NCBI GenBank assembly: GCA_022706685.1
Contig: JAKJCA010000007.1
Span: forward strand, 1-64,000
Direction: 5' to 3'
Length of the DNA: 64,000 nt
Source of the DNA: Bacillota bacterium
Lineage (GTDB): Bacteria > Bacillota > Clostridia > Oscillospirales > Acutalibacteraceae
Positions 33,248 through 42,880 of this stretch are shown here, piece by piece. The translations under genes were made by a program, and so were the position numbers. Every line of letters starts with the position of its first letter. The first letter of the stretch is position 1. The notes below the pieces were generated by a model. It ran no database searches. It saw only the letters and a program-made list of their open reading frames with translations, and was not told where the DNA came from.

Positions 33248-34765
33248 ATGGCTGACCCTCGTTACGTTCTATCTCTCGACCAGGGCACGACAAGTTCAAG
33301 GGCCATCATTTTTGACCGCGCCGGCAGGATTGTCGCCAAGTCGCAAAAGGAATTCGACCAAATCTATCCGGCGACCGGGTGGATTGAGCACGACCCGATG
33401 GAAATCCTGTACAGCCAGTTCCAATCGGTCACCTCCGTGCTCGCGCAGGGCAAGGCCGATGCCGCGCAGATCGCGGCCATCGGCATCACCAACCAGCGCG
33501 AAACCACCATTTTATGGGACAAGCGGACGGGCAAACCGGTATACAACGCCATCGTCTGGCAATGCCGGCGCACCGCCGGCATCTGCGAGGACCTCAAAGC
33601 GCAGGGGCTCGAGCCCTATGTCAAGGAAAAAACGGGCCTGCTCATCGACGCCTACTTCTCCGGGACGAAAATCAAATGGGTCCTCGACAATGTGCCCGGC
33701 GCGCGTACGCTCGCCGAGGAAGGCCATCTGCTTTTCGGCACGGTGGAAACCTGGCTGATTTGGAACCTGACCGGCGGCAAGGCGCATGTGACCGACTTCT
33801 CCAACGCCTCGCGCACGATGCTTTTTGACGTCGACAAACTTTGCTGGGACCCCTATCTGTGCGGGAAACTCGGCATTCCGATGTCCGTACTGCCCAAGCC
33901 GGTTCCCTCCAGCATGGTGTACGGCGAAGTGACCGAGGGCATCATCGGCCTCGAGTCGCTCGAGGGGATCCCCATCAGCGGCGCCATCGGCGACCAGCAG
34001 GCGGCGCTGTTCGGCCAATGCTGTTTCAAGCCGGGACAGGCGAAAAACACCTACGGAACCGGTTGTTTCCTGCTGATGAACACGGGCTCCAAGCGCGTCC
34101 GGTCGGAAAACAACCTCCTGACAGGCGTCGCCTGGGGCATCGGCGACAAGGTGGAATACGACATCGAGGGCAGCGCTTTCAACGCCGGCTCCGTCATCAA
34201 ATGGCTGCGCGACGAACTGCACATCATCGACACCGCGCGGCGCTGCGACGAACTGGCCGAAAGCGTTCCGGATGCCAACGGCTGCTACATCGTACCCGCT
34301 TTCACGGGGCTGGGCGCACCCTACTGGGACATGTATGCGCGCGGCTGCATCGTCGGCCTGACCCGGGGAGTCAACAGCGCGCACATCGCTCGCGCCGTGC
34401 TCGAAAGCATCACCTATCAGGTGACTGACCTGCTCGAGGCGATGTTCCTGGATTCACAAATCGAGCTCGCGGAAGTGCGTGTCGACGGCGGCGCCAGCGT
34501 CAGCGACATCATGATGCAGATACAATCGGATATGCTCGGCGTTGAACTGTCGAGGCCGGTCACCGTCGAAACGACCGCGCTGGGCGCGGCTTACCTCGCC
34601 GGGCTGGCCGTCGGCTTTTGGAATAATCTGGAGGAACTGGAACTCAACCGCGAGGTCGACAGGGTCTTCAAGCCGCAGATGGACAAGGCCATACGGGATA
34701 AACTGTACGCGGGGTGGAAGCGCGCGGTAAAACGCTCCATGGGATGGGCAACCGCTTCGGAATAA
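33248..34765 (+). CDS. glpK: glycerol kinase
   Basis: A 505-residue FGGY-family kinase that converts glycerol to glycerol 3-phosphate with [19 protein letters not shown] at the N-terminus is the phosphate-binding motif, [12 protein letters not shown] near 82 and GWIEHDP near 45 are glycerol kinase signatures, and [10 protein letters not shown] near 245 supplies the catalytic Asp. The start is the ATG at 33248 with AAGGGGG upstream; the frame extends 14 codons into the promoter. No glpF, glpD or dihydroxyacetone genes are near. It heads a long + strand series with malate-type dehydrogenase and malic enzyme. Confidence 0.97.
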   Translation: MADPRYVLSLDQGTTSSRAIIFDRAGRIVAKSQKEFDQIYPATGWIEHDPMEILYSQFQSVTSVLAQGKADAAQIAAIGITNQRETTILWDKRTGKPVYNAIVWQCRRTAGICEDLKAQGLEPYVKEKTGLLIDAYFSGTKIKWVLDNVPGARTLAEEGHLLFGTVETWLIWNLTGGKAHVTDFSNASRTMLFDVDKLCWDPYLCGKLGIPMSVLPKPVPSSMVYGEVTEGIIGLESLEGIPISGAIGDQQAALFGQCCFKPGQAKNTYGTGCFLLMNTGSKRVRSENNLLTGVAWGIGDKVEYDIEGSAFNAGSVIKWLRDELHIIDTARRCDELAESVPDANGCYIVPAFTGLGAPYWDMYARGCIVGLTRGVNSAHIARAVLESITYQVTDLLEAMFLDSQIELAEVRVDGGASVSDIMMQIQSDMLGVELSRPVTVETTALGAAYLAGLAVGFWNNLEELELNREVDRVFKPQMDKAIRDKLYAGWKRAVKRSMGWATASE

Positions 34766-34802
34766 ACGATATCGAACCGCCGTTTTGAAAAGGAGAATCA
34801 AT

Positions 34803-35918
34803 ATGTCACAGAAAAACATCGTCGACTGGAAAACAATCACAGCCTTCGTTACCGACGCGTTTGTCGGCGTCGGCGTTCCGAGGGAAGACGCCGAAATCTG
34901 CGCCGACGTGCTGCTGGAATCCGACAAAAGAGGGATCGAGTCGCACGGCGTCAACCGTTTCAAGCCCATCTACATCGACCGTATTCTCGCGGGCATCCAG
35001 CAGCCGGTCACGCGCTTTGAGGTCATCCGCGAAACGCCGACGACCGCCGTTATCGACGGCCACGACGGCATGGGCCAGGTCATCGGTTTCAAATCCATGG
35101 AAATGGCGATTGAAAAAGCGAAAAAATACGGCATGGGCATGGTGGCGGTCCGCAATTCCTGCCACTACGGCATCGCCGGTTATTATTCCTCCATGGCCAT
35201 TCGGGAAGGCATGATCGGCATCACCGGCACCAACGCCCGCCCCTCGATCGCGCCGACGTTCGGCGTCGAGAATATGCTGGGTACCAACCCCTTGACCATC
35301 GGCTTCCCGACCGACGAGGATTTCCCCTTTATTATTGACTGCGCGACCTCCATTACACAGCGCGGCAAACTCGAATACTACGCGAGAATCGGCAAACCGA
35401 CGCCGGCGGGCATGGTCGTCGGCCGCGACGGCACGGCGCTGACCAACACCGAAGAAATTCTCGTCCAGCTCAACACCGGCGAAGCCGCGCTGGCTCCGCT
35501 GGGCGGCATCGGCGAAGACCTGGCGGGTTATAAGGGATACGGTTACGCAACGGTGGTCGAGGTGCTTTCCGCGGCGCTGCAGCAGGGCAACTATCTCAAA
35601 GCGCTCACAGGCATCGGCGAACACGGGGAGAAGGTGCCCTTCCATCTCGGCCACTTCTTTATCGCCATTGACACGGAAGCCTTCATGGGGCTTGAGGAAT
35701 TCAAAAAAACCGCCGGCGAAATCATGCGCGAACTGCGCGCCTCCGCCAAGGCGCCCGGCGCCGAAAGAATCTACACCGCGGGAGAGAAAGAGTGGCTGGC
35801 CTGGCAGGAACGCAAGGATGTCGGCGTTAAAATCAACGACGCCGTGCAGGCCGAATTGTGCAAAGTCCGCGATGAACTGAAGCTGAGCCAATACACCTTC
35901 CCATGGGAGAACGAATAA
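34803..35918 (+). CDS. malate/L-lactate dehydrogenase family protein (Ldh_2)
   Basis: A 371-residue NAD(P)-dependent 2-hydroxyacid dehydrogenase of the Ldh_2 family, distinct from Rossmann malate dehydrogenases. SDKRGIESHGVNRF near 40 contains the catalytic His region, VRNSCHYGIAGYYSSMA near 118 and MLGTNPLTIGFPT near 158 are family motifs, and GYKGYGYATVVEVLS near 242 is the conserved GxKGxG loop. AAGGAGAATCAAT precedes the ATG. Placement directly before malic enzyme favours malate as substrate, though relatives use lactate, ureidoglycolate or sulfolactate. Confidence 0.88.
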   Translation: MSQKNIVDWKTITAFVTDAFVGVGVPREDAEICADVLLESDKRGIESHGVNRFKPIYIDRILAGIQQPVTRFEVIRETPTTAVIDGHDGMGQVIGFKSMEMAIEKAKKYGMGMVAVRNSCHYGIAGYYSSMAIREGMIGITGTNARPSIAPTFGVENMLGTNPLTIGFPTDEDFPFIIDCATSITQRGKLEYYARIGKPTPAGMVVGRDGTALTNTEEILVQLNTGEAALAPLGGIGEDLAGYKGYGYATVVEVLSAALQQGNYLKALTGIGEHGEKVPFHLGHFFIAIDTEAFMGLEEFKKTAGEIMRELRASAKAPGAERIYTAGEKEWLAWQERKDVGVKINDAVQAELCKVRDELKLSQYTFPWENE

Positions 35919-35956
35919 CGGCATTGAAGCCAACTTGAAACGAGGAGTATTACAAC

Positions 35957-37126
35957 ATGGATTATCAAAAAGAATCGCTGCGCCTCCACTATGAGTGGAA
36001 GGGCAAACTCGAGGTCATCGCCCGCGCCAAAGTCGGCAACAAAGAACAGCTGTCGCTGGCCTATACGCCGGGCGTCGCCCAACCCTGCCTGGAAATTCAA
36101 AAAAACATCGACCTCAGTTATGACCTGACACGCCGCTGGAATATGGTGGCGGTCGTCACCGACGGCACGGCCGTGCTCGGCCTGGGCGATATCGGCCCCG
36201 AAGCGGGAATGCCCGTGATGGAAGGAAAATGCGTTTTATTCAAGGAGTTCGGCGGGGTGGACGCTTTCCCGATTTGTATCCGCTCCAAAGAGGTCGACGA
36301 TATCGTCAAGACCGTGCATCTCATCTCCGGCAGTTTCGGAGGCATCAACCTCGAGGATATTTCCGCGCCGCGCTGCTTTGAAATTGAGCGCAAACTTAAG
36401 GAGATTTCAGACATCCCGATTTTCCACGACGACCAGCACGGCACAGCGGTTGTCTGCACGGCCGCCGTCATCAACGCATTGAAGATCGTCGGAAAAAAGC
36501 TGGAGGATTGCACGGTGGTCTTCAGCGGTTCCGGCGCCGCAGGCGTCGCCATCGCCAAACTGTTCGCCACGCTGGGCGTCGGTGAAATCATTATGTGCGA
36601 CCGCAAAGGCATTATCTGCGACGGCGACGAACTGACCCCCGCCAAACAGGAACTGGCCGATTTCACCAACCGCGCGCACAAGAGGGGCAGCCTCGGCGAC
36701 GCGCTGGCGGGAGCCGATATTTTCATCGGCGTATCTGCGCCGGGCCTCGTCACGGAGGACATGGTCCGTTCGATGGCGAAGGATCCTATCGTGATGGCGA
36801 TGGCCAACCCCGTACCGGAAATCATGCCGGACCTTGCGCTGAAAGCGGGAGCGAAAATCGTCGGCACCGGTCGCAGCGACTTCCCCAACCAGATTAACAA
36901 CGTGCTGGCTTTCCCCGGCATTTTCCGCGGTGCGCTCGATGTCAGGGCCAGCGATATCAACGAAGAGATGAAAATCGCGGCGGCGAGGGCGATTGCCTCG
37001 CTGATTTCCGACGAGGAACTCACGCCCGATTACATCATGCCCAAGGCCTTCGACGAAAGGGTCGGCCCCGCCGTGGCCAAGGCGGTCATGCAGGCGGCCC
37101 GTGACAGCGGTGTCGCCAGAATCTGA
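35957..37126 (+). CDS. malic enzyme (malate dehydrogenase, oxaloacetate-decarboxylating)
   Basis: A 389-residue short-type malic enzyme, converting malate to pyruvate and CO2 with NAD(P)H. LSLAYTPGVAQPCLEI near 35 carries the catalytic Tyr region, TDGTAVLGLGDIGPEAGMPV near 72 and FHDDQHGTAVVCTA near 157 hold the metal-binding acids, and VFSGSGAAGVAIAKL near 190 is the dinucleotide loop. The length matches bacterial forms without the phosphotransacetylase domain. GAGGAG lies upstream. Together with the preceding Ldh_2 gene it could interconvert oxaloacetate, malate and pyruvate and so exchange NADH for NADPH. Confidence 0.95.
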   Translation: MDYQKESLRLHYEWKGKLEVIARAKVGNKEQLSLAYTPGVAQPCLEIQKNIDLSYDLTRRWNMVAVVTDGTAVLGLGDIGPEAGMPVMEGKCVLFKEFGGVDAFPICIRSKEVDDIVKTVHLISGSFGGINLEDISAPRCFEIERKLKEISDIPIFHDDQHGTAVVCTAAVINALKIVGKKLEDCTVVFSGSGAAGVAIAKLFATLGVGEIIMCDRKGIICDGDELTPAKQELADFTNRAHKRGSLGDALAGADIFIGVSAPGLVTEDMVRSMAKDPIVMAMANPVPEIMPDLALKAGAKIVGTGRSDFPNQINNVLAFPGIFRGALDVRASDINEEMKIAAARAIASLISDEELTPDYIMPKAFDERVGPAVAKAVMQAARDSGVARI

Positions 37127-37169
37127 AACGGCGCGCCTCAACCGCGGCGCAAGAAACGGGTTTGCCTTG

Positions 37170-37832
37170 ATGATTAAAAACGTCATATTCGATATGGACG
37201 GCGTATTGGTCGACTCCGAAGACGCGATTACCCTCGCCGCGCTCGAAGCTCTGCACGGGTTCGGCGTCGACGCCAGATACGAGGATTTCAAGCAGTTCAC
37301 CGGTATGGGCGAGGACATGTTCGTCGGCGGCGTCGCGCGCCTGCACGGGCACGAATTCCTTACGCAGATGAAAGACAAGGCCTACGAAATCTATGTCAGC
37401 AAAGCCGACGAACGCGTACGGGTTTTCCCGCACGCAAAGCGCGTCTTGTCCTCGCTGGCTTCGCACGGTTACGGCCTCGCGCTCGCGTCCGCCGCGGATG
37501 CGGTGAAAGTGAAAGCGAACATCGCATGCATCGGCGTGCAGGAGGATATCTTCGCAGCCCTGGTGACCGGCAGCGATGTCGAACGCAAAAAACCGGACCC
37601 GGAAATTTTTCTGGCCGCTGCGGCGAAGGCCGGCTTCGACCCCTGCGTGTGCGCGGTGGTCGAAGACGCCGTGTCGGGGGTCATGGCGGCCAAAGCGGCC
37701 GGCATGCGCTGCGTCGCCGTGACCACCTCCTTCAGCGCCCGGCAGCTCGAAGAGGCGGGCGCGGACCGCGTCATCGACGGCATCGGCCGGCTTGAAGAAA
37801 CGCTTAAGGAGTTGGATGCGTGTGAGCATTAA
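37170..37832 (+). CDS. HAD-family hydrolase (beta-phosphoglucomutase-like)
   Basis: A 220-residue haloacid-dehalogenase-fold phosphatase or phosphomutase. IFDMDGVLVDSE at residues 5-16 is motif I with the nucleophile Asp, ALASAA near 108 is motif II, Lys in VERKKPDP near 141 is motif III and VVEDAVSGVMAAKAAGM near 167 is motif IV. The ATG at 37170 opens the conserved domain; earlier starts run into the malic enzyme gene, and the ribosome site is weak, so coupling is possible. The end overlaps the aldose epimerase gene by 17 bases. That pairing suggests sugar-phosphate metabolism. Confidence 0.88.
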   Translation: MIKNVIFDMDGVLVDSEDAITLAALEALHGFGVDARYEDFKQFTGMGEDMFVGGVARLHGHEFLTQMKDKAYEIYVSKADERVRVFPHAKRVLSSLASHGYGLALASAADAVKVKANIACIGVQEDIFAALVTGSDVERKKPDPEIFLAAAAKAGFDPCVCAVVEDAVSGVMAAKAAGMRCVAVTTSFSARQLEEAGADRVIDGIGRLEETLKELDACEH

Positions 37833-38859
37833 ATCAGCCGAATTCGGCACAACGCCGGAAGGCCTGAGGGTGGACCGGCATATCATCGCCAACGCTGCGG
37901 GCATGCGCGCCCATATCCTGACCTACGGCGCGTCGCTGCACGCGCTGGAAGTACCCGACGCCGCGGGGCGGCTGCTCGACGTGGCGATGGGGTTCGGGGA
38001 TCTCGAGGGCTACCGCAATTATGCAGGGTACAACGGGCAGATTGTCGGCAGATTTGCCAACCGCATCGCCGGCGCGGCTTTTACTCTCGACGGACGCCGC
38101 TATGAGGTCACCGCAAACGAAAAAGGCATCAACTGCCTGCACGGCGGCGGCGAGTTTTCGCACGCCGTATGGCAAACGCGGGAGGCCGGCGGGAACAGCG
38201 TCCTTTTGTATTATTTCAGCCGGGACAGTTCCCACGGTTTCCCCGGCAATCTCCACGCGACCGTGCGTTACACTCTGTCAGACGAAGGCGGCCTGCTGCT
38301 GGAATACGAGGCGTTCGCGGACAAAGACACCGTCATCAGCATGACGAACCATACCTATTTCAACCTTGCCGGACAAAACGGCGGCGATATCCTTTCGCAC
38401 GAGCTGTACATCAACGCCGACACTTACCTGCCCACCGACGGCAATAACATTCCGCTCGCGCAGCCGGCCGTTGTCGGGGGGACTCCTTTCGACTTCAGAA
38501 AGCCCAAACTTATCGGCCGCGACATCGCGGACGGGACGCATCAGACAGCGAAGTGCGGCGGGTACGACCAAAACTTCTGTCTAAACGGCGGGCCGGGTCC
38601 GGCGGTTTCTGTCCGATGCCCCGAGAGCGGAATACGCATGGATATTCAGACGGATTTGCCGGGTGTTCAGCTTTATACGGGCAACTTTCTCAACGGCGCT
38701 CCGGGCAAGGGCGGCAGGCCGCTGGAAAAGCACGCCGGTTTCTGCCTGGAAACGCAGTATTACCCCGACAGCCCGAACCGGCCGGATTTCCCTTCCTGCG
38801 TTTTCAAAGCCGGCGAGCATTACCGGTCCAAAACGTCTTTTCTCTTTTCGACCGTCTGA
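37816..38859 (+). CDS. galM: aldose 1-epimerase (galactose mutarotase)
   Basis: A 347-residue mutarotase that interconverts alpha and beta anomers of hexoses. LTYGASLHALEVPD near 33, GRFANRIAGAAFTLDG near 76, NCLHGG near 105 with the conserved His, SMTNHTYFNLAG near 177 with the second His, and YDQNFCLN near 250 all match the family. The ATG at 37816 follows AAGGAG by 4 bases; the GTG at 37822 is an alternative. The start lies inside the HAD gene. No Leloir-pathway genes (galK, galT, galE) are in the window. Confidence 0.92.
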   Translation: MRVSIKSAEFGTTPEGLRVDRHIIANAAGMRAHILTYGASLHALEVPDAAGRLLDVAMGFGDLEGYRNYAGYNGQIVGRFANRIAGAAFTLDGRRYEVTANEKGINCLHGGGEFSHAVWQTREAGGNSVLLYYFSRDSSHGFPGNLHATVRYTLSDEGGLLLEYEAFADKDTVISMTNHTYFNLAGQNGGDILSHELYINADTYLPTDGNNIPLAQPAVVGGTPFDFRKPKLIGRDIADGTHQTAKCGGYDQNFCLNGGPGPAVSVRCPESGIRMDIQTDLPGVQLYTGNFLNGAPGKGGRPLEKHAGFCLETQYYPDSPNRPDFPSCVFKAGEHYRSKTSFLFSTV

Positions 38860-38881
38860 AGGCGGCCGCGGAGGCGGCGTA

Positions 38882-40495
38882 ATGCGAAAAACAATCCTTT
38901 TATACGCCCTGGCCCTCGCGCTGGCAATCCCGGCAGCGGGGCTGTTCGGCGCGAAGGCCGCCACCCGCGAGGCCGAACCTTCCTATAACGGTTATGCGTG
39001 GCTGGAGGAACTCTATGCCCGGGAACCTTCGGGAGGATACCGGCTATGCACGTTTGTACCCGTCACTTCGAACCCTTATTCGAGAACCTGCGAAGAATTC
39101 AAGCGGGAAGTCGCGCAAATGACGGCCGCATATCCTATTGAAAACAACGCCGTCGAACAGGGGTATTACGCGCTGCTGAAAACAGCGGCTTCCACCGCGC
39201 AGGCGGCCGGGGCGACGGATGATTACGAACGTCAGAAGCAGTGGCTGGAATCCGAAGCGGGTATCGTTTTTCCGGCCGCCGAGACCGAGGATACCCGTCT
39301 CTATGCCACCGTGCTGTACGCGGCGCTGAAATATCCGTCGGCAAGCGCGCTCGCCGGCAAAACGCTGGATATTCCGCGCGGGACCTCGCTCGAAAAAGCG
39401 GTTGTCATCTATATCGACACCGTGACCGACGCCGGCGGTCGCGTACCGGAAACCCGGGCCGACAACCTGAGGGAATATGCGGCCGAATCCATGCGCGTCA
39501 CGCTGATGAAAAACGGCTACGCCGTGGACGATTCGACCGGATATGACGATATCGAGCGGCTGTACACCGTCTACCTGATACGGAAATCGGGCTATCAAAT
39601 CGACTCGGACGCGCCCGACGCGCAGATCAATTCTTATTATTTTGCCGTGCTCATCAATCAGAAATACGGCGTCATGGTCGCGCCCGCGCCGCTGGCCGCC
39701 GCCCTCGGCCAAGCCGAGGGTGAAAGGGCAAAGGCGGTCCAAATACTGATTCTGCGCAGCATGGCGCAGGAAAAAGGCGGCGCCGTCAGCGCCGGCATGA
39801 GCGTGGAAGAAGCTTTCGAAAAAGTCCGTTCCATGGGCTGGTTCGCTCTGAAAGACGGTTTTTACTCCGACATCTATTCATATAACGTCAATATGCAATA
39901 TAAAAACGACTATATTTACCTGACACCGGTCAGTTACCTGGGCCACCGGAACTCGGCCGCCGCAGCCTATGTCACCATCACTTTCAACGGCGTCAAAGTG
40001 CCCGACAAAACGCCTGTCAAGGTCGCTCTCGACAGCACAAAAGCAAGCGGAAACGTGGAGATTGCGGTTACCTACGCGAAGGGTTCCGTTTTTTCCGAGA
40101 AAACTTATCAGGTCAAGTTTATTCAAGGCACCGGCACTTCCGGTCCGCCTGCCACCACGCTGCCGGGATTGACAGCCTATGTTCCCTCAACGCGGGCGGA
40201 TACGCTTCCGGGCGGCTATACAACCTATTCCGACCCTTACTCGGATTACAGTACCGGCCTTTTCGAAACGCAGACCGACGCGAGCGGCAATCCCGTGCTG
40301 ACCGCGGCGGATACCGGCACGGACCTTTCCGGGAATGAAACAACCTCCCGGAGCGGCACACACAACAACGAGGACGGGCAGGGTACGGACATGCTGCGCG
40401 GCAGGTTCACGCTGATCATTGCCGCCGCCGGAGGCGCTGCCGGCGTGGCCGCTGTCGTTTTGCTGACGGTGAAAAAGCGCCGCAATAATCGTTGA
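38882..40495 (+). CDS. membrane-anchored surface protein of unknown function
   Basis: A 537-residue exported protein. A signal peptide covers about residues 1-26 (LFGAKA-ATRE). A largely helical domain follows to about 370, with a beta-rich segment (375-430) that looks like an Ig or cadherin-like sandwich (AYVTITFNGVKVPDKTPVKV). A Ser/Thr/Pro/Gly-rich stalk spans roughly 430-495, and a C-terminal membrane helix ends in KKRRNNR. This topology means an extracellular body tethered by a stalk. GGAG precedes the ATG; the open frame extends upstream only because it overlaps the epimerase gene. It directly precedes a two-component system, so it may be a sensor accessory or target, but that is inference. 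Confidence 0.75.
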   Translation: MRKTILLYALALALAIPAAGLFGAKAATREAEPSYNGYAWLEELYAREPSGGYRLCTFVPVTSNPYSRTCEEFKREVAQMTAAYPIENNAVEQGYYALLKTAASTAQAAGATDDYERQKQWLESEAGIVFPAAETEDTRLYATVLYAALKYPSASALAGKTLDIPRGTSLEKAVVIYIDTVTDAGGRVPETRADNLREYAAESMRVTLMKNGYAVDDSTGYDDIERLYTVYLIRKSGYQIDSDAPDAQINSYYFAVLINQKYGVMVAPAPLAAALGQAEGERAKAVQILILRSMAQEKGGAVSAGMSVEEAFEKVRSMGWFALKDGFYSDIYSYNVNMQYKNDYIYLTPVSYLGHRNSAAAAYVTITFNGVKVPDKTPVKVALDSTKASGNVEIAVTYAKGSVFSEKTYQVKFIQGTGTSGPPATTLPGLTAYVPSTRADTLPGGYTTYSDPYSDYSTGLFETQTDASGNPVLTAADTGTDLSGNETTSRSGTHNNEDGQGTDMLRGRFTLIIAAAGGAAGVAAVVLLTVKKRRNNR

Positions 40496-40531
40496 CGCAG
40501 GTTGAAAACGGACACGCAAATTTGAATCGGC

Positions 40532-40564
40532 GTTCACGGTTGGTTCAAATCGCCGTGAGATAAT
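40532..40564 (+). promoter_or_regulatory. 11-base direct repeat and -10-like box before the response regulator
   Basis: GTTCA occurs at 40532-40536 and 40543-40547, exactly 11 bases apart, as in OmpR/PhoB-type binding sites. GATAAT at 40559-40564 could be the -10 box. No good -35 box is present, which would fit an activated promoter. Speculative. Confidence 0.3.
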
Positions 40565-40616
40565 GACGGCGGGCGTTCAGCCCGACGTAGTAAGCATATC
40601 AAGGGAGGCATCCTCT

Positions 40617-41306
40617 ATGGCAGGCGAGAAAATTCTGGTCGTCGACGACGACACCAATATCTGCGAACTGCTGCGGCTGTATCTGGAGAAAGAGCAGTAT
40701 AAGGTTTCCATCGCCTATGACGGCAACGCCGCGGTGAAAGCCTTTCGCGAAAACGAGCCCGATATCATGCTGCTGGATATCATGCTGCCCGGCCTTGACG
40801 GCTGGCAGGTCTGCAGGGAGATACGCAAGTTCTCCGACAAGCCGATTATCATGCTGACAGCGAAAGCGGAAACGTTTGACAAGGTGCTCGGGCTGGAGCT
40901 GGGCGCGGACGATTATGTCGTCAAGCCTTTTGATACCAAAGAAGTCGTCGCGCGCGTCAAGGCTGTTTTAAGGCGCACCTGCGCGGTGCCGGAAGCGGCC
41001 GTCAAAGAAGTGCAGTTCGATAAACTGTCGGTCAACCTGACCAATTATGAATTGAAACTTAACGGCGTCAAAGTCAGCGCTCCGCCCAAGGAACTCGAAC
41101 TGCTTTTCCATCTTGCGAGCAACCCCAACCGCGTCTATACCCGCGACCAGCTGCTCGACGAGGTCTGGGGATTCGAGTACTACGGCGATTCCAGGACCGT
41201 GGACGTCCATGTCAAGCGCCTGCGGGAAAAACTGGATGGCGTGTCGGATAAATGGGAGCTGAGAACCGTCTGGGGCGTCGGCTATAAGTTTGAAACCAAG
41301 GAATAG
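40617..41306 (+). CDS. OmpR/PhoB-family response regulator
   Basis: A 229-residue transcription factor. The receiver domain has the acidic pocket VVDDD near 9-12, the phosphoacceptor Asp54 in MLLDIMLPG, a Thr in MLTAK and Lys in VVKPF. The C-terminal winged helix spans about 130-225 (PPKELELLFHLASN, VDVHVKRLREKL, VWGVGYKFE). AAGGGAGG precedes the ATG at 40617. The histidine kinase gene starts 7 bases after its stop, so the two form a classical pair. Confidence 0.95.
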   Translation: MAGEKILVVDDDTNICELLRLYLEKEQYKVSIAYDGNAAVKAFRENEPDIMLLDIMLPGLDGWQVCREIRKFSDKPIIMLTAKAETFDKVLGLELGADDYVVKPFDTKEVVARVKAVLRRTCAVPEAAVKEVQFDKLSVNLTNYELKLNGVKVSAPPKELELLFHLASNPNRVYTRDQLLDEVWGFEYYGDSRTVDVHVKRLREKLDGVSDKWELRTVWGVGYKFETKE

Positions 41307-41313
41307 CGCTGCG

Positions 41314-42792
41314 ATGAAAACGGCGAAAGTCAAATCGTCCTTATTCAGGAAATACCTGCTGATCATGCTGACGGTTATCTTCGTCAGCTTTGCCATTTTG
41401 GGCGGCTCCCTGACCTTTTTCGTTTCCAAATACTGGATAGCCGAAAAAGAAAAACTGCTGCAGGAAAACGCCGCGAGCGTTTCATCCATCGCGTCGGACC
41501 TCATCGGTTCCGGGTATATGGAGCGCAACCGCGAGGGTTCCGTGCTTTTGATATGCAATACCCTGACACTGACTTCCAACGCGATTGATTCCGACGTTTT
41601 TATTACGGATATGAACGGGCGGGTGATCTACTGCAAAGAGATGCTCGGCGCGAATTTGATCGTTTCCCCGGGGAGATGCCCGCTGCACGCGCCCGTAACC
41701 GTGCCCGCGGATATCATCGCCCTTACGGCCGGCCGCGGAACATACAGCGAAATCGGCAACCTCGGCGGGGTATACGGTTCTTCGCATTTCATCGTCGCCG
41801 ACGCGATTATGGTCGGCGGGCGCTGTGTGGGGCTGGTGCTGGCCGTTCAGGAATTTTCAATCGTGGCAAACCCCTATGTGCTCGCGATTATTCGTATGTT
41901 CGCCGTCTCCTCGCTGCTGGCGCTGCTGATTTCCTTTATCACCGTTTACTATATGTCCTACAAATTCGTCAAGCCGCTGCAGCAGATGTCCGAAGCAACC
42001 AGGAAATACGCGGAAGGCGATTTCAGTTACAGGGTGCGGTTGAAAGGCGACGACGAACTCGCTTCGCTGGCGGAGGCCTTCAACTCGATGGCCAGGGACC
42101 TCGCGACGCTAGAGGCTTCGCGCCGCAGTTTTGTCGCCAATGTGTCGCATGAGCTGAAAACGCCGATGACCACCATCGGCGGATTCATCGACGGCATCCT
42201 CGACGGAACCATCGAAGCGGAAAAACGGGACAGTTACCTTCGCCTTGTTTCCGATGAAATCAGACGGCTGTCGCGGTTGGTGACCGGGATGCTGGAGATG
42301 TCGAAAATGGAATCGGGCGAAATTGACCTTAAGCGCAGGCGCTTTAATATTTCGGAACAAATATTCAAAACGGTGCTTTCCTTCGAGCGGTCCATACAGG
42401 ATAAAATGATTGACATCGTGGGCCTCGAGCAAATCGAGGATGTTTTTGTCAACGCCGACGAGGACCTGATCAATCAGGTGATTTATAATCTGATTGACAA
42501 CGCGGTGAAATTTACCCCGCGGGGCGGCACAATTACCCTGACGGCCTTTTTGCAGGGCGAAAATGCGGTGGTAAAAGTCCGCAATACCGGCGCAGGCGTC
42601 TCTTCGGAGGAGATCGGCAGAATCTTCGAGCGTTTCTATAAGGTGGATAAGTCGCGCAGCGAGGATGTGCGCGGCGCAGGGCTGGGCCTCTACATTGTCA
42701 AGTCGATTGTCGAGCTGCACGGCGGCAATATCAGCGTGGAAAGCGTTGAAAACGAATACACGCAATTCACCTTTTATCTGCCGGTCGGCTGA
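41314..42792 (+). CDS. sensor histidine kinase
   Basis: A 492-residue membrane kinase. Helix 1 (about 14-40) and helix 2 (about 190-215) flank an extracellular sensor loop of about 150 residues. A HAMP domain follows (215-268), then HisKA with the phosphoacceptor His279 in NVSHELKTPMTTI, and the HATPase_c domain with N-box IYNLIDNAVKFT, G1 and G2 boxes near 435-460. The start at 41314 follows AAGGA. The extracellular loop is PAS/Cache-like by pattern only, so the signal is unknown. Confidence 0.95.
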   Translation: MKTAKVKSSLFRKYLLIMLTVIFVSFAILGGSLTFFVSKYWIAEKEKLLQENAASVSSIASDLIGSGYMERNREGSVLLICNTLTLTSNAIDSDVFITDMNGRVIYCKEMLGANLIVSPGRCPLHAPVTVPADIIALTAGRGTYSEIGNLGGVYGSSHFIVADAIMVGGRCVGLVLAVQEFSIVANPYVLAIIRMFAVSSLLALLISFITVYYMSYKFVKPLQQMSEATRKYAEGDFSYRVRLKGDDELASLAEAFNSMARDLATLEASRRSFVANVSHELKTPMTTIGGFIDGILDGTIEAEKRDSYLRLVSDEIRRLSRLVTGMLEMSKMESGEIDLKRRRFNISEQIFKTVLSFERSIQDKMIDIVGLEQIEDVFVNADEDLINQVIYNLIDNAVKFTPRGGTITLTAFLQGENAVVKVRNTGAGVSSEEIGRIFERFYKVDKSRSEDVRGAGLGLYIVKSIVELHGGNISVESVENEYTQFTFYLPVG

Positions 42793-42808
42793 ACCTGCGC
42801 AGATACTA

Positions 42809-42846
42809 AAGGGCAGGGACGGTTCCGCCGTTCCTGCCCTTTTAAC
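42809..42846 (+). terminator. rho-independent terminator of the two-component operon
   Basis: A long hairpin pairs AAAGGGCAGG with CCTGCCCTTTT and ACGG with CCGT around a short loop, ending in the T-run. Confidence 0.85.
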
Positions 42847-42880
42847 ATATTTGAGGCTTTTCGCAGCTATAGCGAACGGT

